A stretch of 64,000 bases of DNA from Myxococcales bacterium (lineage in GTDB: Bacteria; Myxococcota; Myxococcia; Myxococcales; Myxococcaceae): NCBI GenBank assembly GCA_030681895.1, contig JAUXRI010000134.1, forward strand, positions 50,460-114,459, given 5' to 3'. Position 1 is the stretch's first letter. Every line of letters starts with the position of its first letter. The translations under genes and the position numbers were made by a program. Shown here piece by piece: positions 1 through 12,236 of this stretch. The notes below the pieces were generated by a model, which worked only from the letters and a program-made list of their open reading frames with translations, searched no databases and was not told where the DNA came from.

Positions 1-936
1 CTGGTGGGCGGCGCCTCGTGGACGCCGGCGTACGAAGCGCGCGCGGCCGAGGCGAGCCGGAGCGTCGACTTCGCGACCTTCGCCACCGTCACGCAGGTGA
101 CCGGCGAAGACTGGTCGGGCGTGAAGCTCTCGTTGTCGACCGCGGTGCCCTCGCAGAACGCCACGCCGCCGGCGATGAACAAGCTGCTCGTCGGCGCCAC
201 CGAGCGCGCGCCCGAGAAGAAGGTGCTCACCCGTCGTGACGAGTTCGTCGAGTCGGCGTCGGTCGCGGTGTCGGCGGGCCCGACGTCGAGGGACACCGGC
301 CTCGTCGCGAAGTCACAGGGGTTGTCGGTGCAGCTCGAGGTGCGAGACCCGGCGAAGGTGCCGGGCGACGGCGCGCCGGTGCGGCTGTTCGTCGGCGAGA
401 CGAAGCTCACCGCCGCGTTCGAGCTGCGCGTGATGCCCAAGCTGTACCCGGTGGCGTTCCGCGTGGCCGAGGTGTCGAACTCTGGCGCGTGGCCGCTGCT
501 GCCGGGCCGCGTCGATGCGTTCCGCTCCACGGGCCTCGTCGGCCGCTACGAGCTCGAGCGCGTGGCCCAGGGCGCGTCGTTCTCGCTCACCTTCGGCATC
601 GACGACTCGGTTCGCGTCAAGCGCACCGTCACCGAGGAGCTCAAGAAGGACTCGGGCGTCTTCAACTCGAAGAAGCGCTTCACGTACGCGTACACGTTCG
701 ACCTCGCCAACTACGGCAAGGCGCCCATCGAGGTGTCGGTGTCGGACCACCTGCCCGTCGCCGAGGTGAACGACATCGAGGTGGCGCTGACCGAGAAGAC
801 GACGGCCGGCGCGCAGGTGAACAAGGCGTCAGGCGTCGCGACGTGGAAGGTGGCGCTCAAGCCCCAGGAGAAGAAGAGCGTCGTCTTCGGGTTCCGCGTC
901 GACGTGCCCACCAGCTACGACATGGGCGGACTGTAG
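1..936 (+). CDS. DUF4139 (MuiA-like) protein, C-terminal part
   Basis: The frame is open from the first base and the 5' part lies outside the window, so only the last 311 residues are visible. The motif GGASWTPAYEARA, followed by alternating beta-strand sequence, is the usual opening of the DUF4139 domain found in 'mucoidy inhibitor A' (MuiA) family proteins. The rest (bases 300-936) fits the long beta-rich C-terminal half of that domain. Family members are envelope-associated proteins of unknown biochemical role. The N-terminal DUF4140 part, which should lie upstream, cannot be checked. The gene converges on the next one with a 26 bp gap and no obvious hairpin. The family call is moderately firm; the function is unknown. 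Confidence 0.75.
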   Translation: MVGGASWTPAYEARAAEASRSVDFATFATVTQVTGEDWSGVKLSLSTAVPSQNATPPAMNKLLVGATERAPEKKVLTRRDEFVESASVAVSAGPTSRDTGLVAKSQGLSVQLEVRDPAKVPGDGAPVRLFVGETKLTAAFELRVMPKLYPVAFRVAEVSNSGAWPLLPGRVDAFRSTGLVGRYELERVAQGASFSLTFGIDDSVRVKRTVTEELKKDSGVFNSKKRFTYAYTFDLANYGKAPIEVSVSDHLPVAEVNDIEVALTEKTTAGAQVNKASGVATWKVALKPQEKKSVVFGFRVDVPTSYDMGGL

Positions 937-962
937 AGCCCGCTCGTCGTGGCGATGCCGCC

Positions 963-2237
963 TCAGAACGTGAAGGAATCGCCCTGGGTGTACGCGATGC
1001 CAGCGCCGACGCCGGCTGTCGGGCCATAGCCCCACGTCGGAATGGCGTACTGGCCGGGAATCGCCCATTCGACGAACGCGACGGCGCCAGCGAAGTAGGC
1101 CGCGCCGCCCGACACGCCGATGGCCATGCCCGGAACGTCGTCGAGCGTGCCCGGCGCGACCGAGAAGGTCAGGTCGAACTCCGCGCGCCCCTGAATGCCC
1201 GCGCTGAAGCCGACCGACACGAGGCCCTTCACGTTGCCCTCGTCGTCCCAGGTGACGCCGATGCTCGCGGCCCCACCGGCGCCTGGCGCGATGCTGATGT
1301 TCACCGTCACCGCGTAGGTGTGCTCGTACATCTTCGGCTCCGACTTCTTCGTCTTCTTCTTCTTCGGCGCGGCGGCCTTGGCCACGGGCGCGACTTCGTT
1401 CCCCTTCAGGTCGGCCTCGGCGTCTTCGTCGTCCGCGTCGACCATCATTCGAACGCGCGGGAAGCCCGGGAATGACGGCAGCAGAATCGGCCGCTTGTCT
1501 TCTGCCGGGTCCCAGCCCTTCACCCTCAACAGCGCGGTCAGCTCGGCGAGATCCTTCTTCAGGTCCTTATCGAGGTCCTTCTTCGCGGCCTTCAGCACGA
1601 TGCGCTGCATGAGGGCGTAGGTCTTCGGGTCCTTCAGCGCGTCGCCCCACTTGTCGAGCTTCTTGGTGACGTAGACGCGGTAGGGCGCCATCGTGGCGGG
1701 CAGCTCCTGCAGCTTGGTGCTGACCAGCGCCACCTCGGGCGGCTTCAGCTTCTCGAACCGTTTGAGCGCCTCGGCGCCATGGTTCGCCGTGAAGGCCGCC
1801 GTCAGCTCGGCCTTCCATGCGCCCGGAAACGCCTCGCAGTTGGGGACCCGCGAGAAGCACGTCTTCGGCCTCTCGCACTCGAACTCGATGTCGCACGTCT
1901 TCGCGACCTTGCACGACTTCGGCTGCTTGCACGACTTCGGCTTCCGACAACTGCACTTCGTTCCAAGCGAGCCGACGCACTCGGCGCCGCACTTCGCCAC
2001 GCTGGTGAAGTTGTCCCACCCGCACGCGGCGCCGTCGGTGACGGTCTCGGTGCCACACTTCGACGCGCTCTTGATCTTCTTGAGCCCGCACTCCGCCTCG
2101 TCCGTCACCTCTTTCGTGCAGGTGGCGAGCTCCGTGCCTCCGCATTTGAGGGCGTCGCTGACCTCGACCAGACAGGTTTCTGCGAGCGACTCGGCGGAAA
2201 AGAGAAGTGAGAGGATGACTGCCAAACGAAGGGTCAT
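963..2237 (-). CDS. secreted Cys-rich protein of unknown function
   Basis: 424 residues. The ATG at 2237 follows an AGGAAG ribosome site about 6 bases upstream. The N-terminus (MTLRLAVILSLLFSAESLA) is a Sec signal peptide with a likely cut after SLA. Residues about 22-130 hold roughly twenty cysteines in short repeats of the type CGTE.VTD.A.CG, then a run of KPKSCKQPKSC-like units. This suggests a disulfide-rich domain exposed outside the cytoplasm. The middle (about 135-260) is Lys/Leu-rich and helical, followed by a Lys-rich KKKKTKK patch near residue 300. The last 110 residues are Gly/Ala-rich beta sequence. I do not recognise a family. It is convergent with the DUF4139 gene. Confidence 0.6.
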   Translation of the reverse strand: MTLRLAVILSLLFSAESLAETCLVEVSDALKCGGTELATCTKEVTDEAECGLKKIKSASKCGTETVTDGAACGWDNFTSVAKCGAECVGSLGTKCSCRKPKSCKQPKSCKVAKTCDIEFECERPKTCFSRVPNCEAFPGAWKAELTAAFTANHGAEALKRFEKLKPPEVALVSTKLQELPATMAPYRVYVTKKLDKWGDALKDPKTYALMQRIVLKAAKKDLDKDLKKDLAELTALLRVKGWDPAEDKRPILLPSFPGFPRVRMMVDADDEDAEADLKGNEVAPVAKAAAPKKKKTKKSEPKMYEHTYAVTVNISIAPGAGGAASIGVTWDDEGNVKGLVSVGFSAGIQGRAEFDLTFSVAPGTLDDVPGMAIGVSGGAAYFAGAVAFVEWAIPGQYAIPTWGYGPTAGVGAGIAYTQGDSFTF

Positions 2238-2400
2238 GGGACTTCCTTTGACGACGTGGGGGTGGGTGACCTGATCAGGGTGTCGCTCGGCAGAGGTCCA
2301 TTACCCAAAGCCGTGCGCTCGACGCTCATTCTACATGGCAGGAACGTCACCTCGCGCTCGAAGTCCCCGGGAACCCAACTCGCCGTGGGTAGACTGCGGC

Positions 2401-5106
<2,706 letters not shown>

Positions 5107-5199
5107 CGGCTCGGTGGGACGCCTGAGCTCCACGCGCGCCCTCGGTGCCTCACTGGAACGCGAGTCTGGTCGGCACGTCGAAGTCGAAGGCGACGCGGT

Positions 5200-5976
5200 T
5201 CAGGGGTTCGGCATGATGGGCGCGGCCGGGTTCTTGAACTTGAGCGACGAGAGCCCCAGCGACTTCGCGTAGGCGTCGAAGAGCGGCTTCGCCTTCGGGG
5301 TGACGGCGGCGCACCCGAACACCGACACTTCCGTGCGGCCGGCCAGCTCGGTCAGCACCGACTTCTGGCGTGCCGGGTAGAGGTTCTTGAGTGCCTGCAC
5401 CATCTCCTTCGCCTCAGAGACGTCGATGACGTACCGCGCAGACATGCCACGCTGTTCGTATGGCGTGCCCCACATCGGCCAGTGGTTGTCGTTGGAGCGG
5501 ATGCTGAAGGCGGCGAGCAGGCTCTGAGCGACCTCGGGAGGGCTGCCGTTCCACTTGAAGCGCGGCCGGTTCTCCGGCGGTGGCGGGGGCATGGTGAAGT
5601 CGGACACCTGGTGGTTCTTCGCGACGCCGACGAAGCCCAGCAGCGACTTCTCGCCCGCGGTCTTGAGCTTCTTCTGCTCGGCCTCCGAGAGCACGCCGTC
5701 GCCATCTTTGTCGGCTGCGCGCACGCGGGCCTTGAGGTCGTCGATGGACTTCTTCACGTCGGCGAGCGGCTGAGGGCCCGTGGCCCGCCCAAACCCGTGC
5801 GCACCCTGGAGCGCGGCCAGCGTCTTCGGGTCCTTCGTCACGCCCTTCGCGGCCTCGCGGAGGTAGCTGATCTCTTCGCGCGAGAGCGCGCCGTCTTTCA
5901 TCACGTCTGCCCGGTCGACGACCTTCTTGAGCAGCGAAGCGGCCTTCGTCACGTCGGTCAGCTTGATGCCTGGCAT
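5200..5976 (-). CDS. EF-hand calcium-binding protein
   Basis: 258 residues. The ATG at 5976 was chosen because a GGGGGA ribosome site sits about 7 bases upstream; an in-frame start at 6015 is further out and weaker. No signal peptide is evident. A canonical EF-hand loop, DKDGDGVLSEAE, lies near residues 87-98 with acidic residues at positions 1, 3, 5 and 12. A degenerate partner loop (DVMKDGALSREE) lies about 60 residues earlier. A proline run follows (about residues 130-135), then a ~115-residue C-terminal domain that I do not recognise (contains NDNHWPMWGTPYEQRG). Calcium binding is a family inference. The neighbours are not obviously related in function. Confidence 0.7.
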   Translation of the reverse strand: MPGIKLTDVTKAASLLKKVVDRADVMKDGALSREEISYLREAAKGVTKDPKTLAALQGAHGFGRATGPQPLADVKKSIDDLKARVRAADKDGDGVLSEAEQKKLKTAGEKSLLGFVGVAKNHQVSDFTMPPPPPENRPRFKWNGSPPEVAQSLLAAFSIRSNDNHWPMWGTPYEQRGMSARYVIDVSEAKEMVQALKNLYPARQKSVLTELAGRTEVSVFGCAAVTPKAKPLFDAYAKSLGLSSLKFKNPAAPIMPNP

Positions 5977-6048
5977 GTGGTGTTCCCCCGTTGAGAGCAG
6001 GAGATCTTGCCACACCGCGCGACGCTTTCACGGCACGCCGCGCTTTCG

Positions 6049-8073
6049 TCAGCGCGCGCGGCCGTTGCGTGACGGCGAGCCGCTCCGGCCGACCCAGCCA
6101 CCCGACTCGACGTCGAGCTCCGGAACCGAGAAGCCTGACAGCGAACCGTTGCCGAACACGTACGCGACGCCCCGGACGATGGCGGTCGCGCTCTCGGCCT
6201 TCGTCGGCAACACGCACGAGAGCAGGGGAGCGCCGCGGCCGTCGATGGCGCCGAGGACGCCGCCGTCGGTGTACGAGCCGGTCCACGCGACGCCGCCGTC
6301 TTTCACCAGCTGGAAGTCGGCCGAGGCGCCGAGCTCGAGCGCCCGCGTCTGAAACCGGTGCGTTCCGCTCGTCACGTCGGTGGCCATCAGGCCGTTGGTG
6401 CTGTCCCAGGTGATGAGCTCGTTGCCGCGCAGCAGCACGGCCGAGGGTGCGGATGACACGCCCATCGTCGAGAGGTTGGTGAGCGAGAGCGATCGGTCGA
6501 TGAGCCACGTCGCGTTGCCTGCGCGGCCGATGCCGAAGCCGGCCCACGCCGTCGACGGGTAGAGCTCGTGAAACCGCGTGGCCTGCGCGACGCCAGACGG
6601 GGCGACGCGCGTCAGCTCTCCGGCCGCGGCCCAGCAGTTCGCCGACGAGAGCCAGAGTTCTCCGGTGTGGTCGACGCCCGTGCCGTAGAGGTGCCCCTTC
6701 TTGTGGAGCTGCCAACCCTGGGTCCCCGTCGCGCGGTCGAACGTGCGCACGTACACGTGGTGGTCGCTGACGCCTTCGCTGAGTGGAACGCCGACGAGCG
6801 TGTCTCCGATGAGCAGTGGCGCAGAGAGCGAGAACGAGCCGCCGCCGTCGGGCCGACGGTCATACGTCGGCACACCCAGCGTGACGTCCTGCGCCCACAG
6901 CAACCTGCCGTCGTCGAGGCTGTGCGCCTGAAGCATCGAGCGCGCAGCCAGGAAGACGCGGCGGCCTGCGGTGTCGACCGCGAGCGCGAGGCCGTACTGG
7001 CAGGACGAGCAGTCGGAGACAGCGATCTCCTTGAAGCGCACGACGCCATCCCGAGAGAGCGACAGCAGCGCGGTGACGGGCACGTCCCTGACGTTGCCGG
7101 TGTCGCTCTGAAGCCAGCTCTCGGTCGCAAACGCGTTCCCCTCGTCGTCGACGGTGCCGAAGAAGCGCAGGGTGTGCCCGGCTGGAGGAACGTAGCTCCA
7201 CCGTGGCGTCATCGGCGCGGCGGGCGGCACCTCGCACTGTTGGCCGTGACACACGCCCGCCTCTCGACACGTCGTCTTCGGAGCGCAGGCGCTGCCCTCG
7301 GGCGCGGTCCGGCTCACGCACGCGCCGCCGACGCAGACGCGCGCGGTGGTGCAGTCGTTGGGGCCACACGCAGTGCCATCGGTGACGGGCACGAGGCCGC
7401 AGCCAGAGACGGGCTCGCACACCGGCGCGAGGCAGGGGTTGGTCGAGAGGGGACAGGCCTGGCTCACGTCGTCGTGCCGGCAGCCCGCGGCGCTGTCACA
7501 CGAGTCCGCAGTGCACGCGTTGCCGTCGCTGCAGTCGCGGGGTCGACCCATGCACGTCCCCGAGACACACGCGCCCGCGACGAGGCACTGGTCCGTCGCG
7601 CCACACGAGGTGCCATCGGGGGCGACGGTGTCGACACACGCGCCCGTCGTGGCGTCGAAGGTCACTTCGCGACAGTCGGCCGCAGGGCAGAACGGAATCG
7701 CGGCGACGTCGGCAGACACCGGCACCTCGAGGCTCGAGGCGTTCCACGCGAGCCGAACCGCGCCTGTGACCGAGCCCGCGCTCGTCGCGTCGAGCACGAC
7801 GTCGACCTCGCGCTCATCGCCGCCGCCCAGCGTCAGCTCGGTGACGGTCGAGAAGGGTGCCTGAGTCGAGAGCGCCACCTCGATGGGCGCGCGGCCCTCG
7901 TTGCGCAGCGTGAGCTGGGCCGTCGCGCGTCGTCCGACCCAGGCTCGCCCGAACACGACTTCCTGTGGGGTGATGATCAGCGTGCTCTCGGCCCCCGACA
8001 GCTCATCCCCGCGACATGACACGAGGACGAAGCCGAGCAGGCTCGCGACCATCAACTTTTCGAGGGAGATCAT
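6049..8073 (-). CDS. large Cys-rich beta-propeller lipoprotein
   Basis: 674 residues from the ATG at 8073; an in-frame start at 8118 would only lengthen the n-region. The signal peptide ends in a lipobox, LVSC (Cys20), so it should be a lipoprotein. Residues about 28-120 look like an ASH/HYDIN-type immunoglobulin-like domain (choice-of-anchor-D style, opening IITPQEVVFG). Residues about 125-265 carry spaced Cys repeats, such as CSDGNACTADSCDSAAGC, of the kind seen in myxobacterial surface proteins. The last ~400 residues have repeated strands with Trp and Gly typical of a PQQ-like beta-propeller. No catalytic residues can be named. A role in surface binding is inferred from the architecture only. 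Confidence 0.7.
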   Translation of the reverse strand: MISLEKLMVASLLGFVLVSCRGDELSGAESTLIITPQEVVFGRAWVGRRATAQLTLRNEGRAPIEVALSTQAPFSTVTELTLGGGDEREVDVVLDATSAGSVTGAVRLAWNASSLEVPVSADVAAIPFCPAADCREVTFDATTGACVDTVAPDGTSCGATDQCLVAGACVSGTCMGRPRDCSDGNACTADSCDSAAGCRHDDVSQACPLSTNPCLAPVCEPVSGCGLVPVTDGTACGPNDCTTARVCVGGACVSRTAPEGSACAPKTTCREAGVCHGQQCEVPPAAPMTPRWSYVPPAGHTLRFFGTVDDEGNAFATESWLQSDTGNVRDVPVTALLSLSRDGVVRFKEIAVSDCSSCQYGLALAVDTAGRRVFLAARSMLQAHSLDDGRLLWAQDVTLGVPTYDRRPDGGGSFSLSAPLLIGDTLVGVPLSEGVSDHHVYVRTFDRATGTQGWQLHKKGHLYGTGVDHTGELWLSSANCWAAAGELTRVAPSGVAQATRFHELYPSTAWAGFGIGRAGNATWLIDRSLSLTNLSTMGVSSAPSAVLLRGNELITWDSTNGLMATDVTSGTHRFQTRALELGASADFQLVKDGGVAWTGSYTDGGVLGAIDGRGAPLLSCVLPTKAESATAIVRGVAYVFGNGSLSGFSVPELDVESGGWVGRSGSPSRNGRAR

Positions 8074-8130
8074 GCCGGGTGGGGCACCTGAGCAAGGCGG
8101 GTGCCACGGCGGCGTCACTAGACGACGGCG

Positions 8131-8634
8131 TCACTTCTTCGCGCGAATGACTCCGCAGGCGATGCGCGCGCCCGAGTTGCCGGCAGGGTCGGTCTTCAAG
8201 TCGTCAGCGTCAGCGTGCAGCACGAGCGAGGTGCCGTCTTTCTTCAGCAGGCCTCCTGGCGCCGAGTCGAGTGACGCGCGGAGCACGATGAACTCGCCGG
8301 TGCCGTCACCCTTCACGTCGACCGCGAGGTTGTCGAGGTCTCCGACGTGCGCGCCGCTCGGGTTCGAGCCGCCGTGCTTCTTCTCGTCTGGGTTGAAGTG
8401 ACCGCCCGCAGAGATGAAGTCGGGACCCACGCAGGAGCCCAGCTCGTGCACGTGAAAGCCGTGTGGCCCCGGGGAGAAGCCCTTCACCTTCAACGTGACG
8501 TGAACGCCGCCGTCGACGGACGTGAAGTCGGCCGTGCCCACCTTCTTCCCCTCGGTGTTGCGCAAGAGGGCCTGCGCTCTGGGAGCGGCGAACGCAAACG
8601 ATGACACCAGCAGCGCGATGACGGTCACACGCAT
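8131..8634 (-). CDS. sodC: periplasmic Cu/Zn superoxide dismutase
   Basis: 167 residues. The ATG at 8634 follows a GAGGAG ribosome site and gives a clean signal peptide (residues 1-16). The enzyme converts superoxide to peroxide and oxygen outside the cytoplasm. Ligands are visible: HVH (His61, His63) and His140 for copper, His79 (in GGHFNP) as the bridging ligand, and His87, His96 and Asp99 for zinc. Cys68 and Cys160 (in RIACGV) form the conserved intrasubunit disulfide. The length matches bacterial SodC. It is transcribed towards the large lipoprotein gene 57 bp downstream and is divergent from the GMC oxidoreductase gene, with a 222 bp gap that should hold both promoters. Confidence 0.95.
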   Translation of the reverse strand: MRVTVIALLVSSFAFAAPRAQALLRNTEGKKVGTADFTSVDGGVHVTLKVKGFSPGPHGFHVHELGSCVGPDFISAGGHFNPDEKKHGGSNPSGAHVGDLDNLAVDVKGDGTGEFIVLRASLDSAPGGLLKKDGTSLVLHADADDLKTDPAGNSGARIACGVIRAKK

Positions 8635-8856
8635 CGGGACTCCTCGAGTGAAGAAGGACGGCGCAGGAGTGCGTTGCAAGCCAGCGCCCATGGCGCATCC
8701 GTCGAGAACCTCGAAGGCGCGCGCGCTGCCGGGCGGCACCAGAATGACGCGGCGGATTCAAGGTGATGGCGTGGGCCGCACGAAGTTCAGCTGTGAGTGA
8801 ACGGTGACGCGGTACGGTCGGCGCTTTCACAGCTCGCAGCACGGGGGACCCACCGC

Positions 8857-11403
8857 ATGCCGATTCCTGACGCCGTTGGACTCGAGATTCTCGAAGCGAT
8901 GCGCGGCGAAGTGACGCGCCTGTCGAACGGCTCGGTCGAGGCCATCTCGTTCTCGACGACGCAGGTCATCAGCTCGCTCAACCAGTTCATCAAAGGCCGG
9001 TCGCACGTCTGCCAGGTGTCGGGCGGCACCGTGAAGTGGAGGGACGGCCTGTTCCCCCGCAGCTTCCCCATCACCGGCGGCGCCATCGAGATGTTCATCG
9101 CGACGACGCCGAGCAAGCGCGAGAAGGCCTTCGAGTTCAACATCGAGTTCACCGGCCCTGGCGGCGCGCCGCATCGCCTGACGGGCAGCAAACGCCTGAA
9201 GGCCGATGGGGCCGTGCAGGCCCTCGACGCGATGGGCGACCTCTCGACGTTGCATGACGTCACCATCTGGGACCGCACGCGCGCGGACAGCGAGGTGGCG
9301 AAGGGCACGTTGCGGGTCGCGCTGCCGGACCTCATCGATCAGCTCGGCTCCATCACGTTCCCCGGCGCCTCGACGCCCGCCGAAGCGGCGACCGCGCAGC
9401 AGAACTTCCTGGCCTTCATGGTCGACCAGCTGTCCGACGTGTACTCGGTGGTGCCGCTCTTCTTCCGCGAGAGCCGCAGTCTGCTGTGGCACCAGCACCT
9501 GCTCGTCGGAATGCTGCTCGAGGTCTTCATCCCTGGGCCGAAGATGGCGAGCCCCGCCGACGTCATCGAGCAGCTCGAGAAGTACCTGGCCAACTCGTCG
9601 ACCGACCTTGGTGAGCTGCTCTCGGGAGCCGTGCGCACCATCGGCGGCAACCTCGGGCAGGTCGACCCGGTCGCGATGCGCAACCTCGTGCGTGACGTGC
9701 TGGAGCAGCCGGTGACCGACCTGCCACGCAAGCTCCTGCGCGACTCGTTTCAATCGCTGCACACCATCCTCGTCGCGGCCTACTACGCGTGTCCTGGCGT
9801 CGATGCCTCCATCGGCTACCAGCGCTCGCCGACGTCGCCGGGGCCTGGCTCGAAGAAGCTCGCCATCAAGAAACAACCGGTCGGCCAATACGATGTGCTC
9901 ATCGCGGGGTCCGGCGTCGCTGGCAGCCTGCTCGCGTGCCGGCTCGCGAAGGCGGGGAAGAAGGTCTGTCTGCTCGAGGCGGGCCGGTACCACCACGAGC
10001 CTTCGTTCTCGAGTGACGAGCTCGACGGGCTCTCCCGCACGTACGCGATGGGCGGGCTGCAGACGGCCGTCGACGTCGGCCGGCCCCTGGCGCACCCGCT
10101 CAAGCACCGGAACATCACCGTGCTCCAGGCCCGCGGCGTCGGCGGCGGTGGCCTGGTGAACAACGCCGTCTGCTTCCGCCTGCCGAAGCCCGTCTTCGAC
10201 CGGTGGGCGAACGTCGATTTTCCGGTGAGTGAGGCCGAGCTGAAGCGCGCGTATGACGCCGTCGCCCTCGAGCTCGACATCATTCCTGCGAGTGCAGCGC
10301 TGGCTCCGGGCGCGAAGCTGAACCCCGCGCTGAAGTACATCGAGCAGGCGTGGGGCCCGGTGTCGAAGCACCCTGCTGGCCTGCCCAACGCTCCCGGTCT
10401 CTACGAGTGCAACGTCAACATCAAGAAGGCGAAGTGCACGGGCTGCGGCTACTGCAACGTCGGCTGCACCTTCGAAGCGAAGCGCAACAGCCTGCAGGTG
10501 CACCTGAAAGAGGGCATCGCGACGGGCAACCTCGAGGTCGTCGAGCTCGCGCGCCTGCACAGCCTCGAGGTCACGGGCAAGAAGGTCACGGCGGCGAACG
10601 TGATGCTGGGCGCGAGTACGCAGTCGATGAAGGTGAAGGCGAAACAGTACGTGGTGTCGTGCGGGCCGATTCAGAGCTCGGCGGTGCTCAAGCGCTCCGG
10701 GCTCACGCATCAACGCATCGGCATGCGGCTGTCGGCGAACATCGGCGCGCCGGTGCTCGCGTTCCTTCAGGAGCCCATTCAGTCGTACGGCTCGCTGCAG
10801 ATCTCCCACTTCTTCTGGCCCAACGAGCCGGGCCCGCGCTTCGTCATCGAGTCCTGGTTCAACGCGCCGGCTGCGCAGGCGATGGTGGTGCCCGGCTACC
10901 TCGAGGTGCACCAGGACCGGATGCAGAACTACGGCAACTTCGCCGTGCTCGCGCCGCTCGTCGGCACGCTCGCCTCAGGCACCGTCGACCGTGACGGGAA
11001 GGTGCAGCTGCCGCTCGGGCTCGACGACCTCTCTCGCGTGCATCAAGGGCACGGGATGATCGCCCGCGCGCTGATGGACCCGGGCAACCCCGAGCCGATC
11101 AACGAGCTGATCATGCCGACGCGTCACGGCTTCGTGGTGTCTGACGCGAACGAGCTCAAAGCGTACGAGACGCAGCTGCCTGACCTGCGCGAGCTCGTGG
11201 TGGGCACCGGGCACCCGCAAGGTGGCAACGGCATGAGCACCGACGACGCCATCGGCTGCGTGGAGCCCGACTTCCGCGTGCGCGGCATGGACAACCTGCG
11301 CGTGTGTGACGGCTCGCTGTTCCCCGACTGCGCCGGCATCAACCCTCAGTGGACCATCATGGCGCTCGCGCACCTGTGCGGGGAGCACATGGCGACGCTG
11401 TGA
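8857..11403 (+). CDS. GMC-type FAD oxidoreductase (sterol/alcohol oxidase-like)
   Basis: 848 residues. The ATG at 8857 is preferred because GGGGGA lies 8 bases upstream; a GTG at 8797 has no ribosome site. The dinucleotide fold starts near residue 345 (YDVLIAGSGVAGS, then LLEAG), so a ~340-residue N-terminal region precedes the usual GMC start. In the middle, CTGCGYCNVGC (about residues 527-537) is the Cys-rich element found in GMC oxidases acting on long-chain alcohols or sterols. The C-terminus carries GTGHPQGGNGM and GINPQWTIMALA, the conserved GMC_oxred_C features with the catalytic His region. No signal peptide. The substrate cannot be told from sequence; a lipid or sterol alcohol is the best guess. 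Confidence 0.85.
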   Translation: MPIPDAVGLEILEAMRGEVTRLSNGSVEAISFSTTQVISSLNQFIKGRSHVCQVSGGTVKWRDGLFPRSFPITGGAIEMFIATTPSKREKAFEFNIEFTGPGGAPHRLTGSKRLKADGAVQALDAMGDLSTLHDVTIWDRTRADSEVAKGTLRVALPDLIDQLGSITFPGASTPAEAATAQQNFLAFMVDQLSDVYSVVPLFFRESRSLLWHQHLLVGMLLEVFIPGPKMASPADVIEQLEKYLANSSTDLGELLSGAVRTIGGNLGQVDPVAMRNLVRDVLEQPVTDLPRKLLRDSFQSLHTILVAAYYACPGVDASIGYQRSPTSPGPGSKKLAIKKQPVGQYDVLIAGSGVAGSLLACRLAKAGKKVCLLEAGRYHHEPSFSSDELDGLSRTYAMGGLQTAVDVGRPLAHPLKHRNITVLQARGVGGGGLVNNAVCFRLPKPVFDRWANVDFPVSEAELKRAYDAVALELDIIPASAALAPGAKLNPALKYIEQAWGPVSKHPAGLPNAPGLYECNVNIKKAKCTGCGYCNVGCTFEAKRNSLQVHLKEGIATGNLEVVELARLHSLEVTGKKVTAANVMLGASTQSMKVKAKQYVVSCGPIQSSAVLKRSGLTHQRIGMRLSANIGAPVLAFLQEPIQSYGSLQISHFFWPNEPGPRFVIESWFNAPAAQAMVVPGYLEVHQDRMQNYGNFAVLAPLVGTLASGTVDRDGKVQLPLGLDDLSRVHQGHGMIARALMDPGNPEPINELIMPTRHGFVVSDANELKAYETQLPDLRELVVGTGHPQGGNGMSTDDAIGCVEPDFRVRGMDNLRVCDGSLFPDCAGINPQWTIMALAHLCGEHMATL

Positions 11404-11406
11404 CCC

Positions 11407-12078
11407 TCACGACTTCCCTGACGTCAGCTTCCACACGATGACGGTGAGGATGACGAGCACGCCGACCAGCGTGGTGACGGGGTTCGAGTACGGAACCGTC
11501 TCCTCATCGTCTTCCGTTGCCTCACCGGCGAATTGGCTGGCGTAGTCGGCGAGGTCGACGAGGTCGCCTCCGTGGTCGACGAGGAACGAGCTGGTGCCAT
11601 CGGCGTTGTTCACCCGCTTCACGGGAAACTGCTTCGCGCCTTCCATCACCGCGAGCTCAGCGTCGAGGGGCAACGCCGCGAGCGCTTCCGGTGTCGCGGC
11701 GACCGACGGGTCGAGCACGAGCCTGGGGGTGAGGCCAGGTTCAGCGAGCCCTGACACCGCTTTGCCGAGGTCGTCGACGACGGCTGGCGCGGTGCGAGAG
11801 GTGGCCATCATCAGCTCTCCGCTGGCTCCACGGGCGAGGTAGCCCGCGCGCGACGCATCACCGGCCAGGCCCACCATCGACGCTGCGGCGCGTTCGGCCA
11901 CCACCACGGTCGATACCCCGGTCGCGACCTTCGCGAGGCGCGCCGCGCGGCTCAGCTTCACGGCGCCAGAGCCCACCCGGGCCGCATTCCCCGACTTGCT
12001 CAGCAGCGAGAGAATGCCGGCCTCGGACGAGAGCGGCACGACGAGGCCGACGAGCACGACGAGAGAGGTCAGCCGCAT
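11407..12078 (-). CDS. exported membrane-anchored protein, unknown
   Basis: 223 residues from the ATG at 12078; a TTG at 12114 is the only longer start. The N-terminus (MRLTSLVVLVGLVVPLSSEA) is a signal peptide. A second hydrophobic segment near the C-terminus (VGVLVILTVIVWKL), followed by a short basic tail, would anchor the protein with its body in the periplasm. The body is Ala/Val-rich and helical up to about residue 150, then has an acidic stretch (EATEDDEET) before the anchor. I recognise no domain. The gene converges on the GMC oxidoreductase gene with only 3 bp between stop codons, and no terminator hairpin is visible. Confidence 0.55.
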   Translation of the reverse strand: MRLTSLVVLVGLVVPLSSEAGILSLLSKSGNAARVGSGAVKLSRAARLAKVATGVSTVVVAERAAASMVGLAGDASRAGYLARGASGELMMATSRTAPAVVDDLGKAVSGLAEPGLTPRLVLDPSVAATPEALAALPLDAELAVMEGAKQFPVKRVNNADGTSSFLVDHGGDLVDLADYASQFAGEATEDDEETVPYSNPVTTLVGVLVILTVIVWKLTSGKS

Positions 12079-12236
12079 GAGCGCATCTTCTGCCGCTCCG
12101 CGTGCCGCCGACAAGGCCTGACCTCGCGGACTTGCACGGGGCGTCGCTTAACACTCCTCAACAGAATGCCCGGAGGGGACGCCAGTCGAACTTCTCGCAG
12201 GCTGAAACAGTGACCTGCACCACACGGAGGAACACC

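Noticed and set aside
5414..6715. Minus-strand frame spanning the EF-hand and lipoprotein genes
   Set aside because: It crosses two well-supported genes in another frame and has an Arg/Ala-rich composition typical of a shadow.
8827..10911. Minus-strand open frame opposite the GMC oxidoreductase
   Set aside because: Arg/Leu/His-rich sequence with no motif; the plus strand carries complete FAD and GMC motifs.
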